Below, piece by piece: positions 34,588 to 44,364 of a stretch of DNA of 64,000 nucleotides. Positions within the stretch are counted from its first letter, which is position 1; every line of letters starts with the position of its first letter. The stretch spans positions 30,284,877-30,348,876 of the forward strand of contig OX421968.1 of the NCBI GenBank assembly GCA_949128115.1, read 5' to 3'. Origin of the DNA: Anaspis maculata. Lineage: Eukaryota > Arthropoda > Insecta > Coleoptera > Scraptiidae. The notes beneath the pieces are model-generated. The model did not search any database and was not told the origin of the DNA. It was given only the letters and a program-made list of their open reading frames with translations. The translations under genes and the position numbers were made by a program.

Positions 34588-34800
34588 ACCTAAACCACTC
34601 GGCCACCGCCGCCGTGGTGGCACGCCAAGCCAGTCGTGCTATACCGCGCTGGTTCGAATCTTGCCTGCTCCATGGATATTTTGTATTGTCCGATTGTTCC
34701 AAAAATTGTTCCGACCTTACTATGCCATAGCTGCACCTGTCTGCACTACAGTGGTTGCAGAAAAAATGGATTTCTGAGTACAGAGTTGAGTGCTATCAGA
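34588..34800 (+). mobile_element. tRNA-headed SINE copy with rearranged head
   Basis: On the plus strand CTGGTTCGAATCTTGCC (B box) at 34648-34664 is followed by CCATGGATATTTTGTATTG, the body shared with the copy at 1250-1470. The A-box part is inverted: CCTAAACCACTCGGCCACCG at 34588-34607 is a tRNA-Ser/Leu head read on the minus strand. The head therefore points away from its own B box, suggesting a local inversion next to the palindrome. Confidence 0.6.
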
Positions 34801-34919
34801 GTACTGAGGCCTGACATAGTTAATAGTAAGCAATTCAAGTATGATAGAAAACGTGTACCAAAAACCAACTGAATGTCGTGGCAACGACCATACCACGTTG
34901 AAAATACCAGTTCTGGCCC

Positions 34920-36075
34920 GATCACTGAATGAATAAATCTTATCTTTTCTTGAAACCCCTCTCGGGATAGACGCCATCCACAGTGAAAAGCAACTATTCC
35001 ACAAACCGCCTCTGCACACGTTCTAGTACTACGATGTTAGTGTAAAAAAGGAAACAAATCACGGATGCGTAATCTAACCTATGGTATGTATGGACTATGG
35101 TGACGCAATGTAGACATAAGATCCCGAAGGTCAAGCGAATTTCTCAGGAGAAACCCCAAAGCACCAACGGCTGACACTGCAGTTTTTCCAACATGTTTGT
35201 TGAAATTCAGTTTAGAGTCAAAAATGACTCCCAAATCCCGAACCAACTGGGATCGCTCCAATGAGACACCACGCAAACTATAGTTGAAGTGTCGCACCGT
35301 TTTAGCCCGACTAAAAGACATGGCTGAACACTAAGAGCCGTATTCATACCTCGCTTTCAAGCTAAAAGCGCTATTAGAGCGATGCGCATTTAGGGGCATT
35401 TCTCATATTTCAGTGTTCAAAAATACAAATCAACTCGCAAATTAATTGCAATTAAGTACATACAATCGCTCCCAATCGCAATAATGTATTTTTGAACACT
35501 GAAAAATGAGAAATGCCCCTAAATGCGCATCGCTCTGATAGCGCTTTTAGCTTAAAAGCAAGGTATGAATACGGCCCCAAGAGATGTTGATATTAAGCCT
35601 GTTGGAGCTAGACCACGCCGAGATGTTACTAAGCGCACTCTGAAGACAGAGACAGTCTTCCTCCCCTTTTATAGGCCGGTATATTTTGAGGTGGTCAGCG
35701 TACATTAGAAAATCAACACCCAGGACGTGGACCAAATCGTCGACAAAAATATTAGAGAGCAAGGGTCCTAAAACCGAACTCTGAGGTACTCCAGAGCGCT
35801 GAGTGTATTGGTGTGATCCAAACCCATTGTACTGCACAAATGAGGGCCTCCCACGTGAATAGCTCTCAAGCAGTCGTATCAGAGTATCAGCACAGAATAT
35901 CAGAACGACCGAAGAAGTCGAGTTTCCTGATAAGGATGCAGTAGTCAAGAGTGTCAAAGGCCTCACTGGAGTCAGTATAAATAACGTCCACCTGGGTTTC
36001 GTTATAATACTGATCAGCATGTTTCAGGCGTTGTGTGATTTCAGTTTTCAACTCTTTCAGCACCAATACCACCAA
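34920..36075 (-). pseudogene. LINE reverse transcriptase, minus strand, split by a MITE
   Basis: From 36075 downward: DVIYTDSSEAFDTLDYCILI, SGVPQSSVLGPLLSNIFVDD, LMYADHLKIY and CLQSALSNISAWSSSNRLNI, then a 241-bp insert (35338-35578), then SLERSQLVRDLGVIFDSKLN (35321-35079). A frame-shifted end near 35030-34985 shows the VQRRFVE block. RT box 5 reads YADH instead of YADD, so a catalytic Asp is lost. Closely similar in architecture to the LINE at 31150-33073. Jockey/CR1 group by motif. Confidence 0.85.
35338..35578. mobile_element. Palindromic MITE inside the LINE
   Basis: CCGTATTCATACCTCGCTTT at the left pairs with AAAAGCAAGGTATGAATACGG at the right, and the arms stay paired through GCGATGCGCATTTAGGGGCA to TTTTTGAACACTGAAA. 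AAGAG lies on both sides (35333-35337 and 35579-35583), but a 3-bp AAG duplication would equally fit. GGGCCGTATTCATA-type ends are known from PIF/Harbinger MITEs. The interrupted LINE frame joins when the insert and one flank are left out. Confidence 0.85.
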
Positions 36076-36087
36076 CTAATACCAATA

Positions 36088-37434
36088 CGGTTTCCGGCCC
36101 GGAAAAAACACCACGACGGCACTGTCTGATGCACTGGAATTTATCTATGATGCTCTAAACGGCAAAAAAAGCGCTATGGCGATACTATTTGACCTCAGCC
36201 GTGCATTTGACACTGTCAGCCACAGCCGTCTCTGCAGTAAGCTCTACAATATAGGTGTTCGTGGATCCGCCTTGCAGTGGATAAAGAGCTACTTGCATGA
36301 AAGGACACAGAGGGTGGTGGTCGGCACCTCGAAATCCGGGGAAGAGCGCCTTCCTGCCGGGGTTCCTCAGGGCTCGATTTTGTCGCCGCTGCTTTTTATC
36401 ATTTTCATGAATGACATCATGGGGGAAGCGATGGACTCCGGCAGGATGGTCGTGTATGCCGATGACATAACCATGATGTTCGCCGAGCCTGAGGCTGGAA
36501 ACCTCAGGCTCAGAGGAACCGATCTGACTAGTTCTTTTAAGATAAGATAAGATAAGATAAGATAAATTTTATTGGTTGTCAAGGCGCATAACAACATGTC
36601 CAAAACTGTATAACAAAAAACATAAATTCAAAATTCACACAACATTACATTACAGATATATCATATTAAAGGTATATCATACTAAGTTCCATTACGGACT
36701 GGGTTACTGCAAATGGATTGATGCCTAACGTCAAAAAGACCCGCAGTATTCGCTTTCTTCCCAAAAACGGTACTTATGATTCCAGCATCCTAATCAGGAG
36801 CGGAGGTCAGTCGATACAGGAGGTGGAGAGCGTGAGTCTGCTTGGAGTACAGCTTGACAATAAGCTAACGTGGGAGCCACATATCACCGGGGTTTTAAAA
36901 AAGTTGAGCTCTACCACTTTTCTAATGAAAACTTAAAAAAACACAATTTCCGATGGCGTTTTGAGGATTCTTTATTTTTCTCTGGTGCAATCTGCTGTGT
37001 CCTATGGACTGATCTTCTGGGGGAGCGCCCACCACAGTCAAAAAGTCTTTATCGCGCAAAAAAAAAACGTCAGGATAATGAAGGGGGCGGACGCCCGACA
37101 ACACTGCAGGCCCTTCTTTATTGAATTACGAATTCTGACATTGCAGTCACTATATATCTACCTCCTAATACTGCAGATAAAAACTGATGAAGGAAAATAT
37201 CCAAAGAACAAAGACTTACATCAGCATGCCACAAGAACTGCTGATAGTATACACATTCCCTTCTCGAGACTTTCTGTATCACAAACATCTCCAATATACA
37301 AGGGAATCAAATACTTCAATAAGATTGTAACAGTTGTCGAATATCACCCCATCACTCACATTTTCAAGAAAAGAGTTTCCAACTTTTTGTGCAGTCAGGC
37401 TTTTTATACTGAGGAAGAGTTTATGAATTTTTAA
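36088..37434 (+). pseudogene. LINE reverse transcriptase and C-terminal region, plus strand
   Basis: RT starts YGFRPGKNT, then ILFDLSRAFDTVSHSRLC, LPAGVPQGSILSPLLFIIFM and VVYADDITMM (intact YADD). An inserted LINE 3' end (36533-36690) interrupts it. Coding resumes with VTANGLMPNVKKTRSIRF, SVSLLGVQLDNKLTWEPHI, a frameshift, then SYGLIFWGSAHHSQKVFIAQ and the Cys/Leu-rich C-terminus to a stop at 37432-37434. The WG...AQK-VRI block is CR1/L2-like. The 3' region ends in a TTCTATG repeat. It lies head to head with the minus-strand LINE, 13 bp apart. Confidence 0.88.
36533..36690 (-). mobile_element. 5'-truncated LINE 3' end with (TTATC)n tail
   Basis: AAGATAAGATAAGATAAGAT at 36538 onward is the complement of a TTATC-repeat tail like that of the LINE at 41440-41467. 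About 120 bp of 3' sequence follow in the opposite orientation to the host LINE. It splits the LINE coding frame between the YADD region and VTANGLM. Confidence 0.75.
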
Positions 37435-37549
37435 TGTGTTGTAACATGTCATCCATACTGTACCTATATTTATACCAGATTTTATATTTATTTATTTATT
37501 TTCATACGACGATGTACTATAGGAATGTTATTGCCTGATGTATAATAAA

Positions 37550-37590
37550 GATATGTTCTATGTTCTATGTGTTCTATGTTCTACTTTGTT
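37550..37590. repeat. TTCTATG microsatellite tail
   Basis: Four imperfect copies of TGTTCTATG end the 3' region of the plus-strand LINE, as is usual for this group, which finish in short tandem repeats rather than poly(A). Confidence 0.7.
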
Positions 37591-37619
37591 TAATAAACTT
37601 TTTTCACTAATAGGTATTT

Positions 37620-37755
37620 TGCGCCTCTTGAAGAAAATTTTCGCCAGAAAACTGGTCTTTTTTAATCAGTTGAGTGGGACAGAGCGACATGAGCGCCTGG
37701 GAAGTAGGGGCGGGAGCGGGCCGCTCGCCCTCCCTTGGCTACGCCACTGCTGGGA
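37620..37755. repeat. Dispersed repeat end, second copy
   Basis: Matches 24400-24535 in block order and ends CCCTTGGCTACGCCACTG at 37731-37748. CTGGGAAG follows the end and also occurs at 37698, but no opposing terminus is visible. Confidence 0.55.
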
Positions 37756-39030
37756 AGTGTCCTGAGACTCCTGAGTCGTTGCTGATGGCTGCCGTTTCGG
37801 TGGGACAAAAACACCGCGTCGGTGCTCTTTCACGTCCGCACAAGGGCGTATGTACTTGATGTGGGGACGGTGGAAAGACGACATGATGAATGCGGAGTGG
37901 TTGAAGCTTGTTGACCCGAGACTCACACTTAAATCAAATTAAGTCCGAAATAAGTTCTTGATGCATTTATCTGTGTATTTTGTGTAAGTAAAGGGCATCA
38001 TGCGACGACCATCACACCACCGAGACAAACAGGGAGCGAGGTCTGTGCAAGCGACTATTTCTTATGTCAAATTGGATTATACGAGGATTTGCTCATTTGC
38101 ACTCTGTGTTTAGTAACGAATTGCCCACAGTACCTAACTATTCATTTAGAACAAAGTCGCCTGGTGCGGCATTAATCCTGGAAAGTGCATAGGTAATATT
38201 CTTGTCTGAGGAATGCCCAGCACAAAGTAGCAAAGTTTTGTTTACAGAAAAACTTTTGAGTGCGGTGAAATCCAAGAAATGATAACTCTAAAGCTAAGTA
38301 CGTTGTTTCTGCAAAGAACCTACAAGAAATTATAGTTGATCTACCAAGTACCTGTTGGGTATTATTGCATAGAAGTTTCACTGATTATTATACCAGGATT
38401 GGAATTTTAAAAGGATGCATGCTGGACTTATGCTCCCATGGAACAAAAATAAAGAAATATAGGGAGTTTGGTGTGTTTTTGAGACGAGATGTCCTGAAGC
38501 GTCGAGACAATCACACTAGGAGCTAGCAAGCCCTCAAACCAGATGACTGTAGCATAACAGACTGTAATGTTAAGCTCCCTGGTCATCAAGAATGAGACAG
38601 ATCAACATTTGCGTATCGTCGCACCATGGATATTGGTTTGTTTATTAGATTCAAAAAAATGTATGGTATTATTTATATTGGTATTATTTATATTACCAAT
38701 CACTGTGTTAACTAGTCATTTTCAGAAAGAAGTGAATATTGAACAAACCAATAATATTCGTGCGACGATAATGGGCTTATCTAGGTCATTTCCATGCCCC
38801 ACGACAGATGACAAACTCAAATAATTATTATTCCATCACCAAAAAAATGTATCTATCAAGTAGTCTCGCAATTTCAAAAGATGATTACAGTCCACAGAAC
38901 CAGAACATTCTCTTGAATTTTTTATCAAGATAAGCCCCTAGAATCTGAAGAAAACGGATTTCTCATCCTAATCCTCAACATGTATATTTCAAAACAGTGA
39001 AAGTTGAGGGCCTCTGTCAATTGAGGCATG
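37756..39030. other. No recognisable gene
   Basis: Short frames only (for example 38567-38824, hydrophobic and AT-driven). No termini or arrays found by eye. Confidence 0.45.
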
Positions 39031-39240
39031 TTGTAGAATGTGTAAAAAGATGTGTAAAAAAAATGTCTCTCCTCGTAAACTGTATAGGTATATTTGCGAT
39101 GCGTTTCGGCATTGCAATTGGAGGTGAAGGGCCATCTTCAAAGCAATAAAATATATGAACAAGTGTATGTCAAAGTCAAAGTGAAGATTGAAATAATGAT
39201 AACAATTAAAATGGAGTTGGTTTGAGACAAGGTCTGTATT
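39030..39240. other. Possible Penelope-like 3' sequence
   Basis: GCGATGCGTTTCGGCATTGC followed by GGAGGTGAAGGGCCATCTTC resembles, on the complementary strand, the GATGGCCC...CGAAACGC sequences I recall from the terminal repeats of Penelope-like elements. No coding part is adjacent and no ribozyme fold was established. Weak call. Confidence 0.25.
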
Positions 39241-39364
39241 ATTTCGGTTTAAATTTTACTGAAAATTTTGAATTTTTGTAGAAGGATAATAGACCAAGAG
39301 CTAGCAACGTTTTATCTACCTCATAAGCAAAATGCGGTTCGACTTCTGGGGCATGTAGAGATAT

Positions 39365-39502
39365 ATGCCCCAGAAGTCCGGAGTTAGGGGTAGGGCCCTA
39401 AATTGGGTGGTATCTTATCTGTCGGATCGGAATCAATTCGTGTCTGTCAGTGAGGGTGGTAGGAATTTCTCTTCATCTAAACTCGGATTGCGTCATGGGG
39501 TT
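39365..39502 (+). repeat. Snap-back target copy plus duplicated RT segment at LINE 5' junction
   Basis: ATGCCCCAGAAGTC at 39365-39378 is the inverse of the flanking GACTTCTGGGGCAT at 39341-39354. It is followed by 39379-39502, a direct copy of 40172-40295 from the RT domain of the adjacent LINE, identical by eye except at one position and its last bases. The two pieces sit ahead of the LINE body, so the 5' junction is compound. Confidence 0.85.
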
Positions 39503-39524
39503 TCCCTCGTCTATGGTGACTTAG

Positions 39525-41201
39525 AGCGGGAGAATTACTAAGGTTGAAGATTATCCCAATGCATTTAACGAGCACTTCATCACTAGTATAGATAATTTGG
39601 TATCGGGGTGTAAAGTAAAGACTCGCGCATCCATCACACATAGGATGAATAGCATGTTTTTATCAGAGGTAACTGTGGATGAGACATTCAATGCTATCAT
39701 GAGACTCTCAAATACGGGTTCTGTAGGCATGGACGAGCTCCCGACTAGAGTATTGAAATCTGAAGCTTCGTTTATATGTGGGCCGCTGGCTTATGTTATC
39801 AATTTAAGCTTTGAGCATTCTATTTTTCCTTATCAGCTTAAGACAGCAAAAATAGTTCCAATGTATAAGAAGGGGAAGAAGTCAGAAATCGGAAACTATA
39901 GACCGGTCGCGATTCTCCCTGTACTCTCGAAGGTGTTTGAGCGGCTGTTTTGCGATAGGCTGGTAGCCTTTGTAGACAAATACTTGATTATTACGCATCG
40001 ACAGTTTGGATTTAGAAGGGGTAGGTCTACTCAGGACGCGATAATTTCTGTTTACGACAGACTGTTGACCGACTTCGAGGACAGAATGAAGAGTGCTGGA
40101 CTGTTTTCTGACTTAAGCAAGGCGTTTGACACAATAAACCATGAGCTGCTGATAGACAAGTTGGACAGGTACGGAGTTAGGGGTAGGGCCCTAAATTGGG
40201 TGGTATCTTATCTGTCGGATCGGAATCAATTCGTGTCTGTCAGTGAGGGTGGTAGGAATTTCTCTTCATCTAGACTCGGATTGCGTCATGGGGTTCCTCA
40301 GGGTAGTATCCTCGGTCCAATTCTCTTTATTATATTTATTAACGATCTGTCACTGACCGATGCTTTTTGCACCTTTTACGCTGATGACATTGCGTCTGTT
40401 TTCTCTGCAGACAGCTACGCGCGATTGCAGACAAAGCTCTCGGCTGCTTTGTCTCAGGTCTCGGTCTGGTGTGACACGAACGGACTTGTTCTGAATTCTG
40501 ACAAGACGGGTTTTGTTCTATTCAGTCCGAATATGAATCGAGCGGACTTGAGTCTGCTTGTCAGAACACCGGGCAACAAATCTTTACCACAAATAAGTGA
40601 AACGAAATTTTTAGGGGTCTTGATGGATTCTCACCTGGTGTGGTCATCCCAGACTCGGAGGATCGTGGGGGCACTGTCATCTAAGGCGTTTGCCATCATG
40701 CAGTTGAAGAACATTGTAAACTGCGGGACTGTCCTAACCTTTTACTTTGCGTGCATTCAGCCAATTTTAACCTATGGGGTTCTCTGCTGGGGCAACAGTC
40801 CTGGTTCTCGAAGAGTTTTCACGGCCCAAAAGCGTGTTATTCGCCACATGTTTGGTCTGTCGCCAAGGACTAGTTGTCGCCCATCCTTTGTGAGTCACGG
40901 GCTGCTCACTGTCTGCTCCATCTATATCTTGGAATCCGTTTGCCGCGTTCGCAGAAGCGTTGATCAGTTCACAACAAACAGAAAAGTCAATGCTTATGAG
41001 ACCAGAGGTGCCGCCAGATTGTTTATCCCCCTACATAAGTACACTCAAACCAAAAATGGTCCTCATTCAATGTCAGTAAAGTTGTTCAATCACCTGCCCT
41101 TGGAGATAAAAAACATTGGTAGTTATGTATCATTTCGACAAAATGAAAGAAAAATGTTGATCGATGGTTGTTTCTACACTGTGGATGAGTTTCTGATATA
41201 A
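39525..41201 (+). CDS. LINE ORF2 3' part: reverse transcriptase, best preserved in the window
   Basis: An open frame of about 558 codons, with its first ATG at 39597. The order is linker EDYPNAFNEHFITSID; RT blocks TGSVGMDELPTRVLKSEASF, MYKKGKKSEIGNYRPVAIL, RQFGFRRGRSTQDAIISVYD, LFSDLSKAFDTINHELLI, LRHGVPQGSILGPILFIIFI; catalytic TFYADDIASVF; thumb SVWCDTNGLVLNSDKTGFVL; C-terminal ILTYGVLCWGNSPGSRRVFT with AQKRVIRHMFGLSPRTSC. All are in one frame with no stop, and YADD is intact. It lacks the endonuclease, so it is a 5'-truncated copy that probably cannot move, but the clean frame shows it is recent. CR1/L2/jockey group. Confidence 0.92.
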   Translation, partial: SGRITKVEDYPNAFNEHFITSIDNLVSGCKVKTRASITHRMNSMFLSEVTVDETFNAIMRLSNTGSVGMDELPTRVLKSEASFICGPLAYVINLSFEHSIFPYQLKTAKIVPMYKKGKKSEIGNYRPVAILPVLSKVFERLFCDRLVAFVDKYLIITHRQFGFRRGRSTQDAIISVYDRLLTDFEDRMKSAGLFSDLSKAFDTINHELLIDKLDRYGVRGRALNWVVSYLSDRNQFVSVSEGGRNFSSSRLGLRHGVPQGSILGPILFIIFINDLSLTDAFCTFYADDIASVFSADSYARLQTKLSAALSQVSVWCDTNGLVLNSDKTGFVLFSPNMNRADLSLLVRTPGNKSLPQISETKFLGVLMDSHLVWSSQTRRIVGALSSKAFAIMQLKNIVNCGTVLTFYFACIQPILTYGVLCWGNSPGSRRVFTAQKRVIRHMFGLSPRTSCRPSFVSHGLLTVCSIYILESVCRVRRSVDQFTTNRKVNAYETRGAARLFIPLHKYTQTKNGPHSMSVKLFNHLPLEIKNIGSYVSFRQNERKMLIDGCFYTVDEFLI

Positions 41202-41467
41202 GCTGCAAGAATTTTTTTTTCTTCTGTTAGCTCTAAAGTTTGTATTTGTTATGTACATATTGCACATATTGTTATTGTTGTAAATTTTGTGACAAAGATT
41301 GTTATATCTATCTGTTATATATTGTTTAATCTTAAGTTGGTATACATATGGACACCCTCTTATGTTGAAGACTGATGTTTGTTGGACAAACTAAACATTG
41401 ACAAGCTTCCGACACTGTTGTAAAGATGGTCATTGGAATAAACATTATCTTATCTTATCTTATCTTA
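41202..41467 (+). other. LINE 3' untranslated region with (TTATC)n tail
   Basis: AT-rich 3' sequence ends in TTATCTTATCTTATCTTAT at 41449-41467. The same tail unit, in reverse orientation, lies at 36538-36563. Beyond 41467 the foldback arm resumes. Confidence 0.8.
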
Positions 41468-42141
41468 TATAATTGGCTTGCATAAAATATTTGTCTTATG
41501 AAAAACGAGCATTGCTTTCTCACAAGGCAAGCAAAGAAATTTGACAGCAATATTCAACAGCGGTTTTTCTAGTGTACTTAATCGATATGAATATCAGTTT
41601 TATCAGGAATGGATAGGTTGAACTATCTTTCAACTAAATAAATTGAATGGGACCGAATCTCGAAATGTATTAGAAACTACCCAAGACCCGACTTTCTCGG
41701 CATGTTCAAGCTAGTAGGCTGGGCCGAGCTGTTGGGATCGCATTTGATGGCCGATTCTCGAATCACGTCTACTAGGAACACCTGTGCCAACTTTCGTCCG
41801 CTTGGAAAGTCTGGTTTTTGGCAGTTTCTAATACATCTCGAGATTCTGTCCAATCCAATTTAGTTGAAAGATAGTTCAACCTATCTATTCCTGATAAAAT
41901 TAATATTCATATCGATTAAGAACTCTAGAAAAACCGCTGTTCAATATTGCTGTCAAATGACACATTTCTTTGCTTGTCTTGTGAGAAAGCAAGGCGTGTT
42001 TTTCAAAAGACAAATATTTTATGGAAGCCCATCATAATCTCTACATGCCCCAGAAGTCAAACCGCATTTGGCTTATGAGGTAAATAAAACGTTATTAGCT
42101 CCTTGGTCTAGAAGGAAAAGGGAGTACAATTGATGAATTAA

Positions 42142-42272
42142 CAGTATATTATTCAACAAGCGGGTAATGATTGCTTTTTACCCATGAGGATGCAGTTTGC
42201 CGACAAGAGCCTTGGCGAGTGTCGTAAAGCACCCGAATGAGTGATTGCCATTACCCGCGAGCATACAGTACT
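42142..42272. mobile_element. Palindromic MITE
   Basis: AGTATATTATTCAACAAGCG followed by GGTAAT is paired with ATTACCCGCGAGCATACAGT at 42250-42270. The AGTATATTATTCAAC end is shared with 27001-27130. Confidence 0.6.
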
Positions 42273-42531
42273 TCGCTTTATCCAGTCTTACTGAAAAATG
42301 CAGGTATGTATGCGCGTGATAATGCGTGCATTATTCAATAGGATTGGATAAAGTGGATTTGGTCGTTTAAACAAAGATTATGGAATTTTTAATAAAACCT
42401 TCTTATTTTCAACTCGGTTCGAATTATTCAAGTCACTTCAATGAATCCTTCTCAGGAAGATTCGACGATTATATTTTTTTATCATATCTTCCAAATATTT
42501 CAAAAGAAAAAACAAAACAAGACCACGCAAC

Positions 42532-42840
42532 GGAGTCCACACGACCTTCTCTTTCATTATCATCCACGCAACACGCAACGCTCTACAGAACCAACTAGTA
42601 CTTGCAGTTGGAGAAAGCGACAGCCCAATCGACCTCGAAGAAAGGCGCGAAAAAGCTGTAAGAAAAAGTCTTCTCCAGCAGTTGAAAGACAAGCAACGTT
42701 TTGACGCCAAACGTAAAAATCCCCGAGTCTATCAAGAAGAAGACCTGGTGCTCATCCGACGGAAACCTGTTGCAACCGTTCCATCGACGAGGCACCATCC
42801 GCACTACAAGGGACCATACATCGTGTTCAAGTGTATCTAG
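42532..42840 (+). pseudogene. Gypsy integrase C-terminal fragment
   Basis: A frame without stops until 42838-42840 reads HTTFSFIIIHATRNALQNQL, DLEERREKAVRKSLLQQLKD, KQRFDAKRKNP, VYQEEDLVLIRRKP and HYKGPYIVFKCI. The run from the YDxK-like FDAKRK to GDLVL-like EEDLVLIR and KGPY-V is the C-terminal domain of Ty3/gypsy integrase. Nothing of the catalytic core is found upstream. It could derive from the same family as the element at 27-31 kb, which lacks this part, but it lies 11 kb away. Confidence 0.8.
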
Positions 42841-43391
42841 TCAGGGGTCATTCGGTATCCCGTGGGCTCCTTCGTGAAGGGGGCAAGAGACCTTTCATGT
42901 CTTATAGTCTTATAGTTCTAGTCCCTATTCTAGTCTTATGTGGAGATACCGGAATGTTTTGGTGCCACTTTCAAAATGGCGTCATTTCAAATGGCGGCTG
43001 TTTGTTTCCGGTGACATTTATTCTCATCTAATTTGATAGATTTTCACCGAGTTTCACTTAAATATCTTCAAAAATCACTGATTTATAAAAAAAAATGTCA
43101 ATTTTGATGCAACTGACCCTTAATTTCAGGATTAGTGCTGTTTGAAACCTTCTGGAAACAGATGATTATTTGGGATCAAAGTAAAGTTACCTTGCATCAT
43201 TGGTGAGAAGGGTCCCCATGATAAAATATTGCAAAGGCCCTGAAGATATTTCACGAATGAAGGCAAGTTTCCAGTAAACGATCAAGAATGTCGATGAAAA
43301 AATCAACTGAGTTTGTGAACCGTCCCTGATGCCAGCTTTTTTCTTCAAGGAATAGACGGTTATGAGTTCGGTCAAATAAAATCAACATGGA
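42841..43391. other. No recognisable feature
   Basis: AT-rich sequence with one AAATGGCGTCATTTCAAATG motif (42975-42994). No frame of note. Confidence 0.45.
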
Positions 43392-43915
43392 ATGCATGAC
43401 TCTACAACTAACGCCAACGGCAAATGGATTAAAAAAGTGATCAAACCTGATTTACAAAGATTAAAAGATATCCTCAATAATTTTCTGAACGATCTTCCAA
43501 AACAACCATCCCATTATTGGAGAAAGTCCAACATCAAGCTTCTTCTGGAATCGATATTGGGCAATTCCATGTGCTCATTGTACCAAAAGTCCAAAAAATA
43601 AAGATGTGACACTTGCATTCAATTTAAAATGAAGAATATTGATGGGGAGAATCCAATGACCATCTACAAAGGAAAGAGAAAGCTCAAAATGAAAGAACTG
43701 GAGACAAAATACTGGGTGAGAGAGAAGAATGCATTGTCTAGACTCTAGACACGTGTACAGGCTGTTAAAGTTTGACCATCGTTGAACGCATCGGCATTGC
43801 GCTTCAAGACAAAATAGTGCTGCCACAATTTTACCATCTTTGATGTCAATTTGCATCATACCAAATGTTACTGGTTCACAAAAACCGAAGCAGATATAAC
43901 CGCCAATACGTTCAC
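43392..43915 (+). pseudogene. DDE-transposase-like protein, N-terminal part
   Basis: The frame from 43392 reads TTNANGKWIKKVIKPDLQRL, KDILNNFLNDLPKQPSHY and NSMCSLYQ. After frameshifts the blocks VQAVKV-PSLNASALRFKTK, CHNFTIFDVNLHHTKCYWF and TEADITANTFTYNCVIDYL follow (43755-43945). I recall an uncharacterised insect protein family with exactly this order (DLQAV-ASALYFKTKLC-HNFT-CYWF) and C-terminal blocks that reappear at 48075-48545. The first catalytic-type Asp of DLQ is not preserved. The gene is cut at about 43950 by the 3.67-kb element. The transposase role is an inference from the acidic residue pattern and repeated occurrence. Confidence 0.6.
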
Positions 43916-44364
43916 TTATAATTGTGTAATCGATTATTTGCTAGTACATTAACTGTATAGGGCGTGGGCCACGAGGGTATGCAACCCGACCACTGGAGGA
44001 ACTGGTGTTGCCCCCTGCCAGGCGTAGCAGAAGGTCATATGTCAATCTGCTACGTGACGTGAAAGTCAAATTACAACTGTCAACCTCAAATTGAAAATTT
44101 TGTATTTCTTGGGGAAATCTGAGGTATTTTGGTTGTTTCCGCTGCTTTTCCTCATCCTTTCACTGCTGGTAAATGATATTGATTGTAAATCAAGTATTGT
44201 GTCTTTGCTTGGTCGAAGATTTTACGAAGTCTGAAATTTGGCATCAATTTTCAGTTTTGTGGAGCAACAAGTTGAGTTGAATCGTAAAGTGCTTTTCCTT
44301 CACGTTCGAATTTCCAAATGGATCATCTGAGTGCCTACACCAACACATCTGTTCTTATCTTGCT

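Larger units (their letters stand above)
39281..42119. mobile_element. MULE-like foldback (39290-42110) split by a LINE
   Basis: Ends TAGACCAAGAGCTAGCAACG and the complement CGTTATTAGCTCCTTGGTCTA are flanked by GAAGGATAA (39281-39289) and GAAGGAAAA (42111-42119), a 9-bp duplication with one mismatch. A 9-bp duplication suggests a Mutator-like element. The left arm is cut at 39362 by the LINE insertion and resumes at about 41468. The right arm runs from about 41850 to 42110 and pairs with it (for example CATAAAATATTTGTC at 41482 and GACAAATATTTTATG near 42011). Excluding the LINE, it is about 720 bp. Confidence 0.8.
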
